This document shows positions 16,181 through 24,937 of a stretch of DNA of 64,000 nucleotides, piece by piece (positions within the stretch are counted from its first letter, which is position 1; each line of letters begins with the position of its first letter). The notes beneath the pieces were generated by a model. That model saw nothing but the letters and a program-made list of their open reading frames with translations, was not told the DNA's origin and did no database searches. This DNA comes from CAYJBH01 sp964368625 (GTDB lineage: Bacteria > Bacillota > Clostridia > Oscillospirales > Ruminococcaceae), in assembly GCA_964368625.1 (NCBI GenBank), contig CAYJBH010000004.1:1-64000 (forward strand), in the 5' to 3' direction. Made by a program: the position numbers and the translations under genes.

Positions 16181-17326
16181 ATGACTACTGGTAGAAAGAT
16201 TGGTTGCGGGTGTTTTGTTGTTTTTTTAGTATTGCTTGCAGCTTTAATTGCAGGTGGGTTTTATGCATATATAACACTTACCGATGAGATGGAGGGAGCT
16301 GAGGTTCTTGGTGAGGAGGTTACTCTTGTTGTTGAACAGGGAACTTCGCCGGCTGATATTTCTGTTATGCTAGAGGAAGCTGGTATAGTAGAATATGGTT
16401 TTGTTTTTGAACAGTATATCCGTATAACCGGAGCTGATCGTAGCTTGCAGTATGGAACATTTACACTTAATGTTGGAATGCCTTATACCGAAATTGTTAC
16501 CGTTTTACAAACTCCAAACACCGAGCGTGAACAGGTATCTGTTACCTTCCCTGAGGGCATATCATCGTTGCGTTTTGCTCAGCTGATGGAGGAAGCGGGG
16601 CTCTGCACCGTTGAAGAATTCTTAGATGTTGCTAACAACGGCGATTTCAGCCAGTTTAGCTTCTGGAACCAGATTCCTGAAGATCCGCTAAGGTTTATGA
16701 AATCTGAAGGCTATCTATATCCCGAGACATATTTCTTCTTTCCTGATAGTACCGTTTATGAGATGGTGGAAAAAATATATGCACAGTTCGACCTAATATT
16801 TACCGATGAAATGGAGGCAAGGGCAACAGAACTTGGCATGACGATTGATGAGTTAATAACGCTTAGCTCTATAGTTCAGCGTGAGGCAGGACCGGTTGAA
16901 CAACAGGCAAACGTTGCGGCGGTTCTTCATAATCGTCTTGCTCCTGATAGCCCTATAACAAGGCTTGAATGTAACGTTAGCGGCTATGTAAATCGTGCAG
17001 GCGATAACAACTATTTATATGACACAGTTGCCTATTATCTAGGAAATGGCGATAGCGATGCCGGTTGGGAACTTTTTGGCGAAGGTAGGGAATATGAGGC
17101 TATGTATAACGCCTATAATACCTATTATGTAGAGGGGCTACCGGTTGGACCTATATGTAATCCTGGATTTGATGCAATTAACAATACACTTTATCCCACC
17201 GAAGATAGCCCATATTACTTCTTTGTAACAGACCTCGCCGGAACATACTACTACGGCGTAACAGCCGACGAACATAACGCCAATATTAATACTGCAGCCG
17301 GAGTTAATGCAAGTATCGATGAATAG
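16181..17326 (+). CDS. mltG: Endolytic murein transglycosylase MltG
   Basis: The 381-residue YceG/MltG-family enzyme cleaves nascent glycan strands to set their length. It has a short cytoplasmic N-terminus, one membrane anchor (about 10-32), a LysM-like region (about 45-115) and the catalytic domain. The catalytic glutamate is Glu235 in LSSIVQREAG, followed by VAAVLHNRL and the conserved GLPVGPICNPG and FFVTD segments. The ATG has AGAAAGGA upstream. The next gene starts 20 bases before the mltG stop. Confidence 0.95.
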   Translation: MTTGRKIGCGCFVVFLVLLAALIAGGFYAYITLTDEMEGAEVLGEEVTLVVEQGTSPADISVMLEEAGIVEYGFVFEQYIRITGADRSLQYGTFTLNVGMPYTEIVTVLQTPNTEREQVSVTFPEGISSLRFAQLMEEAGLCTVEEFLDVANNGDFSQFSFWNQIPEDPLRFMKSEGYLYPETYFFFPDSTVYEMVEKIYAQFDLIFTDEMEARATELGMTIDELITLSSIVQREAGPVEQQANVAAVLHNRLAPDSPITRLECNVSGYVNRAGDNNYLYDTVAYYLGNGDSDAGWELFGEGREYEAMYNAYNTYYVEGLPVGPICNPGFDAINNTLYPTEDSPYYFFVTDLAGTYYYGVTADEHNANINTAAGVNASIDE

Positions 17327-18524
17327 ACTGCCGGAGGTGTTATCGCCTGCTTCCGATCTTGCCAGCCTGGAATTTGCAATCGCCTATGGTGCTGATGCGA
17401 TATATCTTGGCGGTAACGAGTTTGGGATGAGAAAGGGTAGGGCGAACTTTAATGAAGAACAGCTCAAACAAGCTGTTAAAATGGCGCATGATGCCGGTAA
17501 AAAAATATATTACACCCTAAACACGACACCAACCCCAGAGGAAATGCCGTTTCTGCCTAGGGTTATTGAGCGGGCGCGAGATGCCAGTGTAGATGCTTTT
17601 ATTACTGCCGACCTTGGTGTTACCATGTTATGTAAACGACTAGCACCAAACATCGAGATTCATCTTTCAACTCAGGTTGGTATAACTAATCAGCTTGCAG
17701 CAGAGGCAGCCTATGAGATGGGGGCATCAAGGGTAGTTCTTGCAAGAGAGTTAACACTGGAACAAATTGCTACTGTTCGAGCTAATACCCCTAAGGAATT
17801 AATGTTGGAGTGCTTTGTTCACGGTGCAATGTGTATGTCGTTTTCAGGGAGATGTTTACTCTCATCCTATCTTAAAAACCGAGATGCAAACAAGGGTGAA
17901 TGTTATCAGCCATGCCGACATGGATATACCCTATTAAATGATGAGGGGATTGCACTTCCTATTTCAGAGGAAAACAAAACTAGCTATATCTTAAATGCCG
18001 AGGATATGTGTATGGCTCCTTATCTTAATCAGCTGGCAGAGGCAGGTATCGATAGCTTTAAGATAGAGGGTAGAAGCAAGTCCTTTTACTATGTGGCTAG
18101 TATAACCTCCTGCTACCGCAGGGCTACCGATAGGATTTCACAAACGCCATACAGCTGCGGTGAAGATGTAATGCAGGAGCTTTTTAGAACTAGCCATCGA
18201 CCTTATGGCACAGGGTTCTATTTCGGCGCCAGCACCGTAAAGCAGGCGGTTGACCTAGGCGGATATATAAAAGGCGGCGAACCAATAGCCGTTGTTGATT
18301 ATAGTGAAAATGGTAGAATATATTGTACTCAGCGCGGAAAATTTGTTGAGGGAGAAACGCTAAACATTCTTATGCCAAGCGGTGAAACAGTTGATGTTAC
18401 CCCTTGTGATATTACAGACGAGAATGGTAACAAAATAACCGCCACCCCTCATGCAATGCAAAGTTTTAGCTTTAGCTGCGAAACGGTGGCGGATAAATAT
18501 TCAATTTTAAGAAGGGTTTTATAG
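17307..18524 (+). CDS. Peptidase U32 family protein
   Basis: The 405-residue protein is of the U32 collagenase-like family, several members of which (RlhA, TrhP) are tRNA/rRNA hydroxylation enzymes rather than proteases. Seen are LSPASDLASLEFAIAYGADA (a TIM-barrel N-terminus), ECFVHGAMCMSFSGRC with two cysteines, and NKGECYQPCRHGY with two more. The four Cys form the family signature, likely an Fe-S or metal site. The start overlaps mltG by 20 bases (GGAG four bases before ATG 17307); ATG 17319 is an alternative without a ribosome site. The 3' end overlaps the convergent HAD gene by 6 bases. A larger relative lies at 48239-50239. Confidence 0.9.
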   Translation: MQVSMNRLPEVLSPASDLASLEFAIAYGADAIYLGGNEFGMRKGRANFNEEQLKQAVKMAHDAGKKIYYTLNTTPTPEEMPFLPRVIERARDASVDAFITADLGVTMLCKRLAPNIEIHLSTQVGITNQLAAEAAYEMGASRVVLARELTLEQIATVRANTPKELMLECFVHGAMCMSFSGRCLLSSYLKNRDANKGECYQPCRHGYTLLNDEGIALPISEENKTSYILNAEDMCMAPYLNQLAEAGIDSFKIEGRSKSFYYVASITSCYRRATDRISQTPYSCGEDVMQELFRTSHRPYGTGFYFGASTVKQAVDLGGYIKGGEPIAVVDYSENGRIYCTQRGKFVEGETLNILMPSGETVDVTPCDITDENGNKITATPHAMQSFSFSCETVADKYSILRRVL

Positions 18525-19139
18525 AAAAACCTTTACCCCCTCTTTATGAAGCGATTGCTTTAGCTTTGGGGTGGTGGTATAAAGAAAACTTCTTAACCCA
18601 AAATCATGAGCGGCCTCAACGTTCTTTGGGGTATCGTCGATAAATGCTGTTGTTTCTATCGGTATTGAATTTTGTGATAAAACTCGGCGATAAATATCAT
18701 GGTCGGGTTTCAACATCTGAACCTCACATGATGCGACCCCACCTTTAAATAGCTTCATAACGTTTGTTTGGGTTCTTAAAAACTTTATTGCAGATTGCGA
18801 TATATTAGAGAGATAGTATATATCATAGCCAAACTGTTTTAGCTCTAATATTAAGCTGCAAACATCCTTTTTAGGACGAAGCATGTAATACCAATCATCT
18901 ATCAGGGCCTGCATTTCAAATCCAAGACCCATTTTTTTTGCTCGTTGCATAAATATAGAGTTTGCACGAGATTGTTCCAGTGTCCCTTTATCTAACATCT
19001 GCCACTCTTCACTAGCGAAAAAAGCCTCGTATAGTTTTTTTTCGGTGTCCTCATCTGTAAATCTATCAAGAAGGTATTCTTTGGGTTTATATTTTACAAC
19101 CACGCCTCCGAGATCAAAAATTATCGATTTAAAGCTCAT
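18519..19139 (-). CDS. HAD-superfamily hydrolase (YihX/haloacid dehalogenase-like)
   Basis: The 206-residue HAD phosphatase is probably a small-molecule phosphate hydrolase. Motif I is FDLGGVVV with nucleophile Asp9; the usual second Asp is replaced by Gly11, as is common in the IA variant 3 subgroup. Motif II is LSNIS, motif III MLKPD and motif IV FIDDTPKNVEAA. The cap is helical (about 15-85). The ATG at 19139 has GGAGAAATGT upstream, and a promoter lies at 19167-19195. It is convergent with the U32 gene and shares 6 bases with it. Confidence 0.88.
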   Translation of the reverse strand: MSFKSIIFDLGGVVVKYKPKEYLLDRFTDEDTEKKLYEAFFASEEWQMLDKGTLEQSRANSIFMQRAKKMGLGFEMQALIDDWYYMLRPKKDVCSLILELKQFGYDIYYLSNISQSAIKFLRTQTNVMKLFKGGVASCEVQMLKPDHDIYRRVLSQNSIPIETTAFIDDTPKNVEAAHDFGLRSFLYTTTPKLKQSLHKEGVKVFL

Positions 19140-19166
19140 ACATTTCTCCAGACATTTATTTTACTA

Positions 19167-19195
19167 ATCATACCATAAACAACACAATAATTCAA
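19167..19195 (-). promoter_or_regulatory. Promoter of the HAD hydrolase gene
   Basis: Minus-strand TTGAAT (19190-19195), 17-nt spacer, TATGAT (19167-19172), about 28 bases before the ATG. Confidence 0.6.
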
Positions 19196-19204
19196 GGAGC
19201 ACCC

Positions 19205-20617
19205 ATGAACGGATTCTTCAAAAAGCACTTTAGCATTAATAAAGCTTTTTTGGCTAGTCTTGCTGCTATTGCCCTGCCTATAGGATTGCAAAACATAATT
19301 AGTCTTGCAGTTCAGCTTATGGATACACTCATGTTGGGTAGCCTTGGCGATGTTGCCCTTGCAGCCGCAAATCTTGGAGGACAACCCTTTTTTATTTTAA
19401 TGATTACCGGTTTTGGATTTTCATCCGGTGGTACTGTGTTAATTGCGCAGTATTGGGGAAAGGGGGATAAGCAGGTAATAAAGCAAATTATTTCAATTAC
19501 CATGAGGTTTTTACTTAGCCTCTCTATACTCTTTACCATTGTATGTTTCTTTTTTTCAGAACAGATTTTAAGTTTATATTCAAATGAGGCTGACGTTATA
19601 GAAGAAGGGGCCGGCTATCTTCAGCTTCTCAGTCTTTCCTTTGTTTTCTTTAGCAGTAGTAGCTGTTTTCTGGTATGCTTGAGAGCGGTGGAATCGGTAA
19701 GAGCTTCGGCCGTAATTTACAGCATTTCGCTTTTTGTTAACGTGTTTTTTAACTACATGTTTATATTCGGAGAATTTGGTGCACCAGAACTTGGGGTTCG
19801 TGGGGCTGCAGTTGGAACAGTGTTAGCACGTTTTAGCGAGCTGATAATGGTTATAATATTTATGCATAAATATGAAAAAACATTAATGATGCGCTTAAAG
19901 GATTTTCTACACTTTAACGTAAAGTTAATTCCCGACTATATTAGATATAGCCTTCCGGTAGTTGGCAATGAGATTATCTGGAGTGTAGGAACAACGGTTG
20001 TAGCAATGATTATAGGTAATATAGGATCGCACTTTGTGGCGGCAAATAGTATTGCTAGTTTAGTGTTTCAGGTTGCCAGTGTTTTCACCTTCGGCATAGC
20101 CTCGGCCTCTGCGGTTCTTTGCGGTAAATGTATCGGAAGTGGCGGAACAAAACAGGATGCACAAAAGTTGGCTCACAACCTTCTTCTTATTGTTTTCTGC
20201 GTGGGATTGGTAGCAGGACTTTTTATCATTAGTATAAGCGGTTTGTTCCCAAAACTTTACGATGTGACCGAAGAGGCTTCACAGCTTGCTACACAGATGA
20301 TATTGGTTATGGGTACGCTAATGCCGATATCGGCTCTAGATGCACTTAATATAGTTGGAATATTAAGAGGCGGTGGTGACACCAAAACTTCGCTATTAAT
20401 AGACTGTGGGGCCGTTTGGTGCATTAGTGTTCCTCTTGGCTTGCTTACCGGATTTGTTCTTGGCTGGCAGCCAATATTCGTTTACATGACAATGAGGATC
20501 GACACAGTTATTAAAGCATCGCTATCATGTATTAGAGTTTTGTCGGGTAAATGGATAAGAAATGTAACTAGAGAAAACCCAACACAGCCGGTTGATGCTG
20601 ATGCTAGAATAGATTAA
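19205..20617 (+). CDS. MATE family multidrug/toxin efflux transporter
   Basis: The 470-residue membrane protein has about 12 hydrophobic helices and the internal duplication of the MATE fold. The first repeat starts ALPIGLQNIISLAVQLMDTLMLGSLG, with QPFFILMITGFGFSSGGTVLIAQYWG; the second starts with SLPVVGNEIIWSVGTTVVAMIIG. It should export cationic compounds by Na+ or H+ antiport at the plasma membrane. The ATG has AAGGAGC upstream. The gene is divergent from the HAD hydrolase with a 65-base gap and ends before a bidirectional terminator at 20650-20686. Confidence 0.93.
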   Translation: MNGFFKKHFSINKAFLASLAAIALPIGLQNIISLAVQLMDTLMLGSLGDVALAAANLGGQPFFILMITGFGFSSGGTVLIAQYWGKGDKQVIKQIISITMRFLLSLSILFTIVCFFFSEQILSLYSNEADVIEEGAGYLQLLSLSFVFFSSSSCFLVCLRAVESVRASAVIYSISLFVNVFFNYMFIFGEFGAPELGVRGAAVGTVLARFSELIMVIIFMHKYEKTLMMRLKDFLHFNVKLIPDYIRYSLPVVGNEIIWSVGTTVVAMIIGNIGSHFVAANSIASLVFQVASVFTFGIASASAVLCGKCIGSGGTKQDAQKLAHNLLLIVFCVGLVAGLFIISISGLFPKLYDVTEEASQLATQMILVMGTLMPISALDALNIVGILRGGGDTKTSLLIDCGAVWCISVPLGLLTGFVLGWQPIFVYMTMRIDTVIKASLSCIRVLSGKWIRNVTRENPTQPVDADARID

Positions 20618-20649
20618 TTTGTGAAAGCAGGCATTCTTAGTATATAAAT

Positions 20650-20686
20650 AAATTGGGTAACAGCAATTTGCTGTTACCCAATTTTT
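20650..20686. terminator. Bidirectional terminator between the MATE and PAS-GGDEF genes
   Basis: A perfect inverted repeat (20650-20666 with 20668-20684) folds to at least 15 bp with a short loop. It is followed by T residues on the plus strand and a T-rich stretch on the minus strand, serving the two convergent genes. Confidence 0.85.
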
Positions 20687-22574
20687 ATGCCAGTCTGGTG
20701 TTTTCGTTAAGCATAAACACAGAAAGGATCTTTAGAACGTAGCGTAGGCTTATAATCTCTCTCTCACTCCATACCCTTGAGCTGGTACAGTCGTCTAGAC
20801 CTAGGATAACGTGTGTATGGTCTCTTCCTTTTTCCTGTATAAGCAAAAAGCTTAAGATTCCTTGTCCACTAACAAGACGGTAAGATTTTTCGCCTTCAAT
20901 AAGCTCTTTATCGTTGTTATAAAGAACGCCATTTTCTTCAATTTTTTCAAAAAAGACAGATAACGACTCACGAGAAAGATTTTGTAGATTGCCAATTTCT
21001 ACCGAAGCTGCATCGCTACACCATTCATGAGTTACACTATAATGGGCACCTTTATCGAAGGTTTGAAAGGTATAGCATCTGTCGGCGTTGAGTCGGTTGC
21101 CAATATATTGTACAACTAAATCCATCGACCTATTGATATTTGCGGTTTCATACATGGTATCGAAAATGTATGATATCATATCAAAATCAAAGTAAGAGCT
21201 GGCAAGTCGATTTGCATTCTCAAGGATGGTTAAGGTTTTCATCGTTCCGTCTACAAGATCGTCGGAATAAAAGGTATAACAATCCTTGCCCTTAGCCTTG
21301 GATTGATAAAGTGCTTTATCTGCTGCCTTGTATAGGTCGTTGTAACATGCCCCATCTTTTGGATACATTGCAATACCAATGCTTCCTGAAATTTTATAAT
21401 CAGAATTTTCGCCTGAATAGTTGTTTTTAAATGCCTTAGCAACTGCCTCAGCTTTACGAATTATGGTGTCGGCATCCTTTAGGTTGCGAACAAAAACAAT
21501 GAACTCATCGCCGCCAATACGCCCTATTATGTCTAAATCTCGGAAGTTATGATGTAGGTTATCTGCAATTTCTTTTAAAACTCGGTCGCCAAAATGGTGC
21601 CCCAGATTATCGTTTACCGCCTTAAAGTTATCAACATCTACTATGAATAATGCATGTTGAGCTTCCTTCATAGAGCTTATTGAGCTCTCTATAGCTTTTT
21701 CGGTAGCAACCTTGTTTAGGCAGTTGGTTAGTAAATCGGTTTTAGACATCTGTTCTAACATTTTTTGCTCATGGACATCAAAAGTTTTGCCTATCGCATA
21801 AAGCATTTTGCCATTAGAGTCTTTTTTTATTTTATAAGTAATTCTATAATTCCTAAATGAACCATCAGGTAGGAAAAATCTTATATCAAATGGGCCAAGA
21901 TTGCCTTTACGCATCTCGGCATCGAACCTTAAAAATTCCTCTAGATCATCGGGGTGTACAATACCGCTATTTACCACGCTCTCCGGAAAGGGGTTTTTGT
22001 CGGAAGGAAGATTTAATATCTCTATACCCTTGCCAAAAAACTGAATCTCGGCAGTTTTAGATTCATAAGCCCAAAACCACTCATCAGAAAGCTCGGCTAC
22101 TGCATTAAACAAAGCTTTATCGGTAATTCTGTTATAGAAAAAACCGTCAGCTAGTTGGTTGTTTTCATATTCAGCCAGCTGCGGCCGTAAATCCTTAATA
22201 AGAGTAACCAGCATTTCGTCAATAAGCTGCATAGTTAACTCGCAAGGAATTTCATTGCCATCTAAATCAACATGTAACCAGTTGAAATTGTGATAACCTT
22301 TTGTATAGGCCTCGGTAAGGTGCTTTTGCGATAGCTCTGCTGAACTAGATCCATCAGGTTGCAACTCGGGTGAAAAGCGATAAAAATTATCGGTAAACAA
22401 CTCACGACTATCTATAGAAAACAGCTCTAAAAGAAAGCTGTTTGTGTATATTAACTCACGATTAGTGTTCCAGACATTTATACCTAAAGGTACCTTGTCG
22501 AGAATAGAAAAAAGCTGCTCCTTGGTTAAGCTATTTAATAAGCTGTCGGTTAAGGTGCTAGATGCATGAGCCAT
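20685..22574 (-). CDS. Cytoplasmic PAS-PAS-GGDEF-GAF diguanylate cyclase
   Basis: The 629-residue protein has no membrane segment. A PAS domain lies at about 20-130 and a second, with the PAC-like tail YAIGKTFDVHEQK, at about 155-270. The GGDEF domain has KTDLLTNCLNK and an intact GGDEF at 354-358, and a GAF-like domain occupies about 470-625. RDLD at 345-348 stands exactly five residues before GGDEF, the c-di-GMP-binding inhibitory (I) site, so product feedback is expected. A C-terminal GAF after GGDEF is an uncommon order and could add a second signal input. ATG 22574 has GGGGGATG upstream and a promoter at 22608-22636. Confidence 0.92.
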   Translation of the reverse strand: MAHASSTLTDSLLNSLTKEQLFSILDKVPLGINVWNTNRELIYTNSFLLELFSIDSRELFTDNFYRFSPELQPDGSSSAELSQKHLTEAYTKGYHNFNWLHVDLDGNEIPCELTMQLIDEMLVTLIKDLRPQLAEYENNQLADGFFYNRITDKALFNAVAELSDEWFWAYESKTAEIQFFGKGIEILNLPSDKNPFPESVVNSGIVHPDDLEEFLRFDAEMRKGNLGPFDIRFFLPDGSFRNYRITYKIKKDSNGKMLYAIGKTFDVHEQKMLEQMSKTDLLTNCLNKVATEKAIESSISSMKEAQHALFIVDVDNFKAVNDNLGHHFGDRVLKEIADNLHHNFRDLDIIGRIGGDEFIVFVRNLKDADTIIRKAEAVAKAFKNNYSGENSDYKISGSIGIAMYPKDGACYNDLYKAADKALYQSKAKGKDCYTFYSDDLVDGTMKTLTILENANRLASSYFDFDMISYIFDTMYETANINRSMDLVVQYIGNRLNADRCYTFQTFDKGAHYSVTHEWCSDAASVEIGNLQNLSRESLSVFFEKIEENGVLYNNDKELIEGEKSYRLVSGQGILSFLLIQEKGRDHTHVILGLDDCTSSRVWSEREIISLRYVLKILSVFMLNENTRLA

Positions 22575-22607
22575 GCTACATCCCCCTTGTTATCTGTTGT
22601 ACATACA

Positions 22608-22636
22608 ATTCTAACATTTTTATTAAAAAATTTCAA
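22608..22636 (-). promoter_or_regulatory. Promoter of the PAS-GGDEF-GAF gene
   Basis: Minus-strand TTGAAA (22631-22636), 17-nt spacer, TAGAAT (22608-22613). Confidence 0.75.
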
Positions 22637-22659
22637 CAAAAAAACAATATTTCTTATAA

Positions 22660-23598
22660 TTAAGAAACAATAAATGCATATGAAACAAACAAAACAATTC
22701 CCACAACCGATCCTATCGCCAAGGCATTGCTTATAATTTTTTCACCATCCTCGTCGCCAAATTCCCCTACCAGTAGCTGTAATGAAAACATTGGAGGGAT
22801 AAGTAAGAGCGAGGTAAAAGATATAGTAACTATAGTATCTGAGGGGAACAGAGTGTTAACAACAAGCAGAATAAAGCCAACTCCGGTAATTGCAGCCACG
22901 ATATAACGTGATGCAAGTAACCTTAAACTTGGAGCTAAATATTTCTTTTCTATGGCAAGTCCGTAGCCCAATATAATTAGTATTAGCGGGGTTGCTGTTT
23001 TCGAAAGCATGTCGACGGTGTTAACAAATCCATCCCATATAGCATATTGAGTTAAAATATTGTTAGCGCCTGTTAGGTTTAAAACAAGTCCCGAAATAAT
23101 AGCCAAAATCATAGGGGTGGTGAAAATCTTTGTTAGGCCTGAAACCGAAAACTTTTGTCCGCCAACCTTTATTTTAAGAACCATATAGTATATAATCCAT
23201 ATAAATAATTCATGTGCGAGACCAATAATTACAAACACTTCCATTCTCTCTTCGCCAAACATTATGCCAAATAGAGCAATGCCCACCAGTGCAAAGGCGC
23301 AACCGGAGGTAAGAAACGGTGTGTAAATATTATATAACGGCTTAAATAAATTAAGCAACGCGCCGGATAGCATCATTAAAATAAGCAGAAGCAATGCCAA
23401 CAAAAAAATATATATATGTTGAACGTCAAACTGCATCTCTAAAAATAAAAGAAACAACACCGACGAAAGAGAAATGTTCACAACCAAAACTCTTATGCCG
23501 GCGATGCCTTGCTGTGTTATTATTTTTTTATGTCGTATTATGTAACCAAGTGCCATCAGCAACATTATCGGCAATACCTTGCCAAGCATTTCACCCAT
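22660..23598 (-). CDS. AEC family (auxin efflux carrier-like) transporter
   Basis: The 312-residue membrane protein has about ten hydrophobic helices in two five-helix repeats. The loops match the AEC/membrane transport protein family, which in bacteria includes malate and malonate permeases. Characteristic segments are LGYIIRHKKIITQQGI near the N-terminus and KTATPLILIILGYGLA in the second half. Substrate cannot be told from sequence; an organic acid is the family expectation. It has its own consensus promoter (23645-23673) overlapped by an 8-bp inverted repeat that may be an operator. Confidence 0.88.
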   Translation of the reverse strand: MGEMLGKVLPIMLLMALGYIIRHKKIITQQGIAGIRVLVVNISLSSVLFLLFLEMQFDVQHIYIFLLALLLLILMMLSGALLNLFKPLYNIYTPFLTSGCAFALVGIALFGIMFGEERMEVFVIIGLAHELFIWIIYYMVLKIKVGGQKFSVSGLTKIFTTPMILAIISGLVLNLTGANNILTQYAIWDGFVNTVDMLSKTATPLILIILGYGLAIEKKYLAPSLRLLASRYIVAAITGVGFILLVVNTLFPSDTIVTISFTSLLLIPPMFSLQLLVGEFGDEDGEKIISNALAIGSVVGIVLFVSYAFIVS

Positions 23599-23644
23599 CT
23601 AATCAACCCTAACTTTTAATAAATATTTATAAGCGACTCAAAAC

Positions 23645-23673
23645 ATTATACACCTTGGCAAAAATTTTGTCAA
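23645..23673 (-). promoter_or_regulatory. Consensus promoter of the AEC transporter gene
   Basis: Minus-strand TTGACA (23668-23673), 17-nt spacer, TATAAT (23645-23650). The match is perfect. Confidence 0.88.
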
Positions 23674-23682
23674 ACCAAGGTG
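23651..23682. promoter_or_regulatory. Inverted repeat spanning the AEC promoter (candidate operator)
   Basis: CACCTTGG (23651-23658) and CCAAGGTG (23675-23682) are exact reverse complements. They enclose the -35 box and most of the spacer, a layout typical of a repressor site. No regulator gene is adjacent. Confidence 0.5.
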
Positions 23683-23713
23683 GTTAATAAAATGACGATT
23701 AGCAATTTAATAT

Positions 23714-24808
23714 TTATGATATCTGTAGTACGTTATCGCTTTTTAGTTTATTAAAGTTGTTGCTGTTTCTCACTATTGCAAGGTCTGCAAAGTTAATTAT
23801 GTCATCGTTATTTAGGTCGAAATCCGGGTTAACTGTTCCGCCGTTAGTAGACATATTGTAGTTACTGCTATCGAGTATAGCCTCTAAATCCTCACGATTA
23901 ATCACATCATCGCCGGTAACATCTCCGGTGTTGTAGCTGTTGGTTAGTTGATTTTGGTTTATATTGTGTGATGTGATATCAGAAAATTTGCCAACTATTC
24001 CCGAGGCCACATCCTGCGAGAGTATATCTCCTTCGTTATAGCTGTTTTTAACCGTGCCTTCGTTAATACCGGCTATTCCTGCTGCCGTGCTGCTGTCTCC
24101 CACTGCAGATATATCACCGGTATTAAAACATCCATCAATAACGCCGGTGTTTCTGGCGGCAATTCCGGCTATGGTATTGTAGAGACTTGTTGAGTTGGTT
24201 GCATTAACCTTTGTTGAGCTATTGCAGTTTAGTAGGTTTCCACCAAGCTAATCTCCAATAATACCACCGGCAACCAGCGCTGTTATCTCAGATTCCGCAA
24301 CAGTTAAATCTTTTATAGTTGCAACAATTGTTGTTCCAAATAGGCCCTGGGGAGAGGTGATATCGCTAAATATGTAAACACCGCTTATGGTATGATCGCT
24401 ACCGTTAAAAACACCCCTAAAGGTCTGGGTAGGGTTCCTATAGGAACCCAGCTTTTTACCGGATCTGCTGATACGTCTTCAAAATTGTTGTAAACTCCGG
24501 CGTGACGTAGGTCGATATTGTTGTTAAGCGTTACGGTAATTCCCGATAAACCATCGGTGATACCATCAGACTTATAGCTCTCCACAACATATTGCGAAAG
24601 CCAGGCAAGCCCTTTTGCAGTTGAGATAGTAATATTTTGTTCGTCAACAATTTCATTTCGTAATCCACGCCAACATCTGCCGCATCAGCGCACAGGCTCC
24701 ATGATGCATATAAGGATTCAGAGTATATCGATATCGAGGCTAAAGTTATTAATACCACGGCAAAAATAAGGCAAACAACAGCTGTTCTTTTTTTAGTAAT
24801 GCAATCAT
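23714..24808 (-). pseudogene. Degenerate secreted GLUG-repeat/dockerin protein
   Basis: Read in pieces, the minus strand encodes an N-terminal hydrophobic export segment (about 24720-24808), a beta-helix-like region with WVPIG and FRGVFNGSDHTISGVYI, GLUG-type repeats such as AGIAGINEGTVKNSY and NSYNTGDVTG, and a C-terminal dockerin-like pair (TGDDVINREDLEAIL and DLNNDDIINFADLAIV). The frame is broken at least four times: near 24790 in a run of seven A, near 24655, near 24440, and by a TAG at 24248-24250. It would have been a cell-surface or cellulosome-type protein of about 360 residues. The ATG at 24808 keeps an AGAGG ribosome site, which suggests recent loss or assembly errors. Confidence 0.75.
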
Positions 24809-24881
24809 ACCAGCCTCTTAAAAAATAACTAGCTTAATCTTACCACATATTGGAAGGCATATCAACTGTTGAAAGTTACAG

Positions 24882-24921
24882 AAAAATTAACGATACCATT
24901 ATAAATGAGAGGTATCGTTAA
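24882..24921 (-). terminator. Terminator of the hydrogenase-like/GGDEF gene
   Basis: TTAACGATACC and GGTATCGTTAA form an 11-bp stem (24887-24897 with 24911-24921). It is followed on the minus strand by TTTTT (24882-24886), 17 bases after the stop codon. Confidence 0.88.
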
Positions 24922-24937
24922 GGCTATAGGCGCTAGG

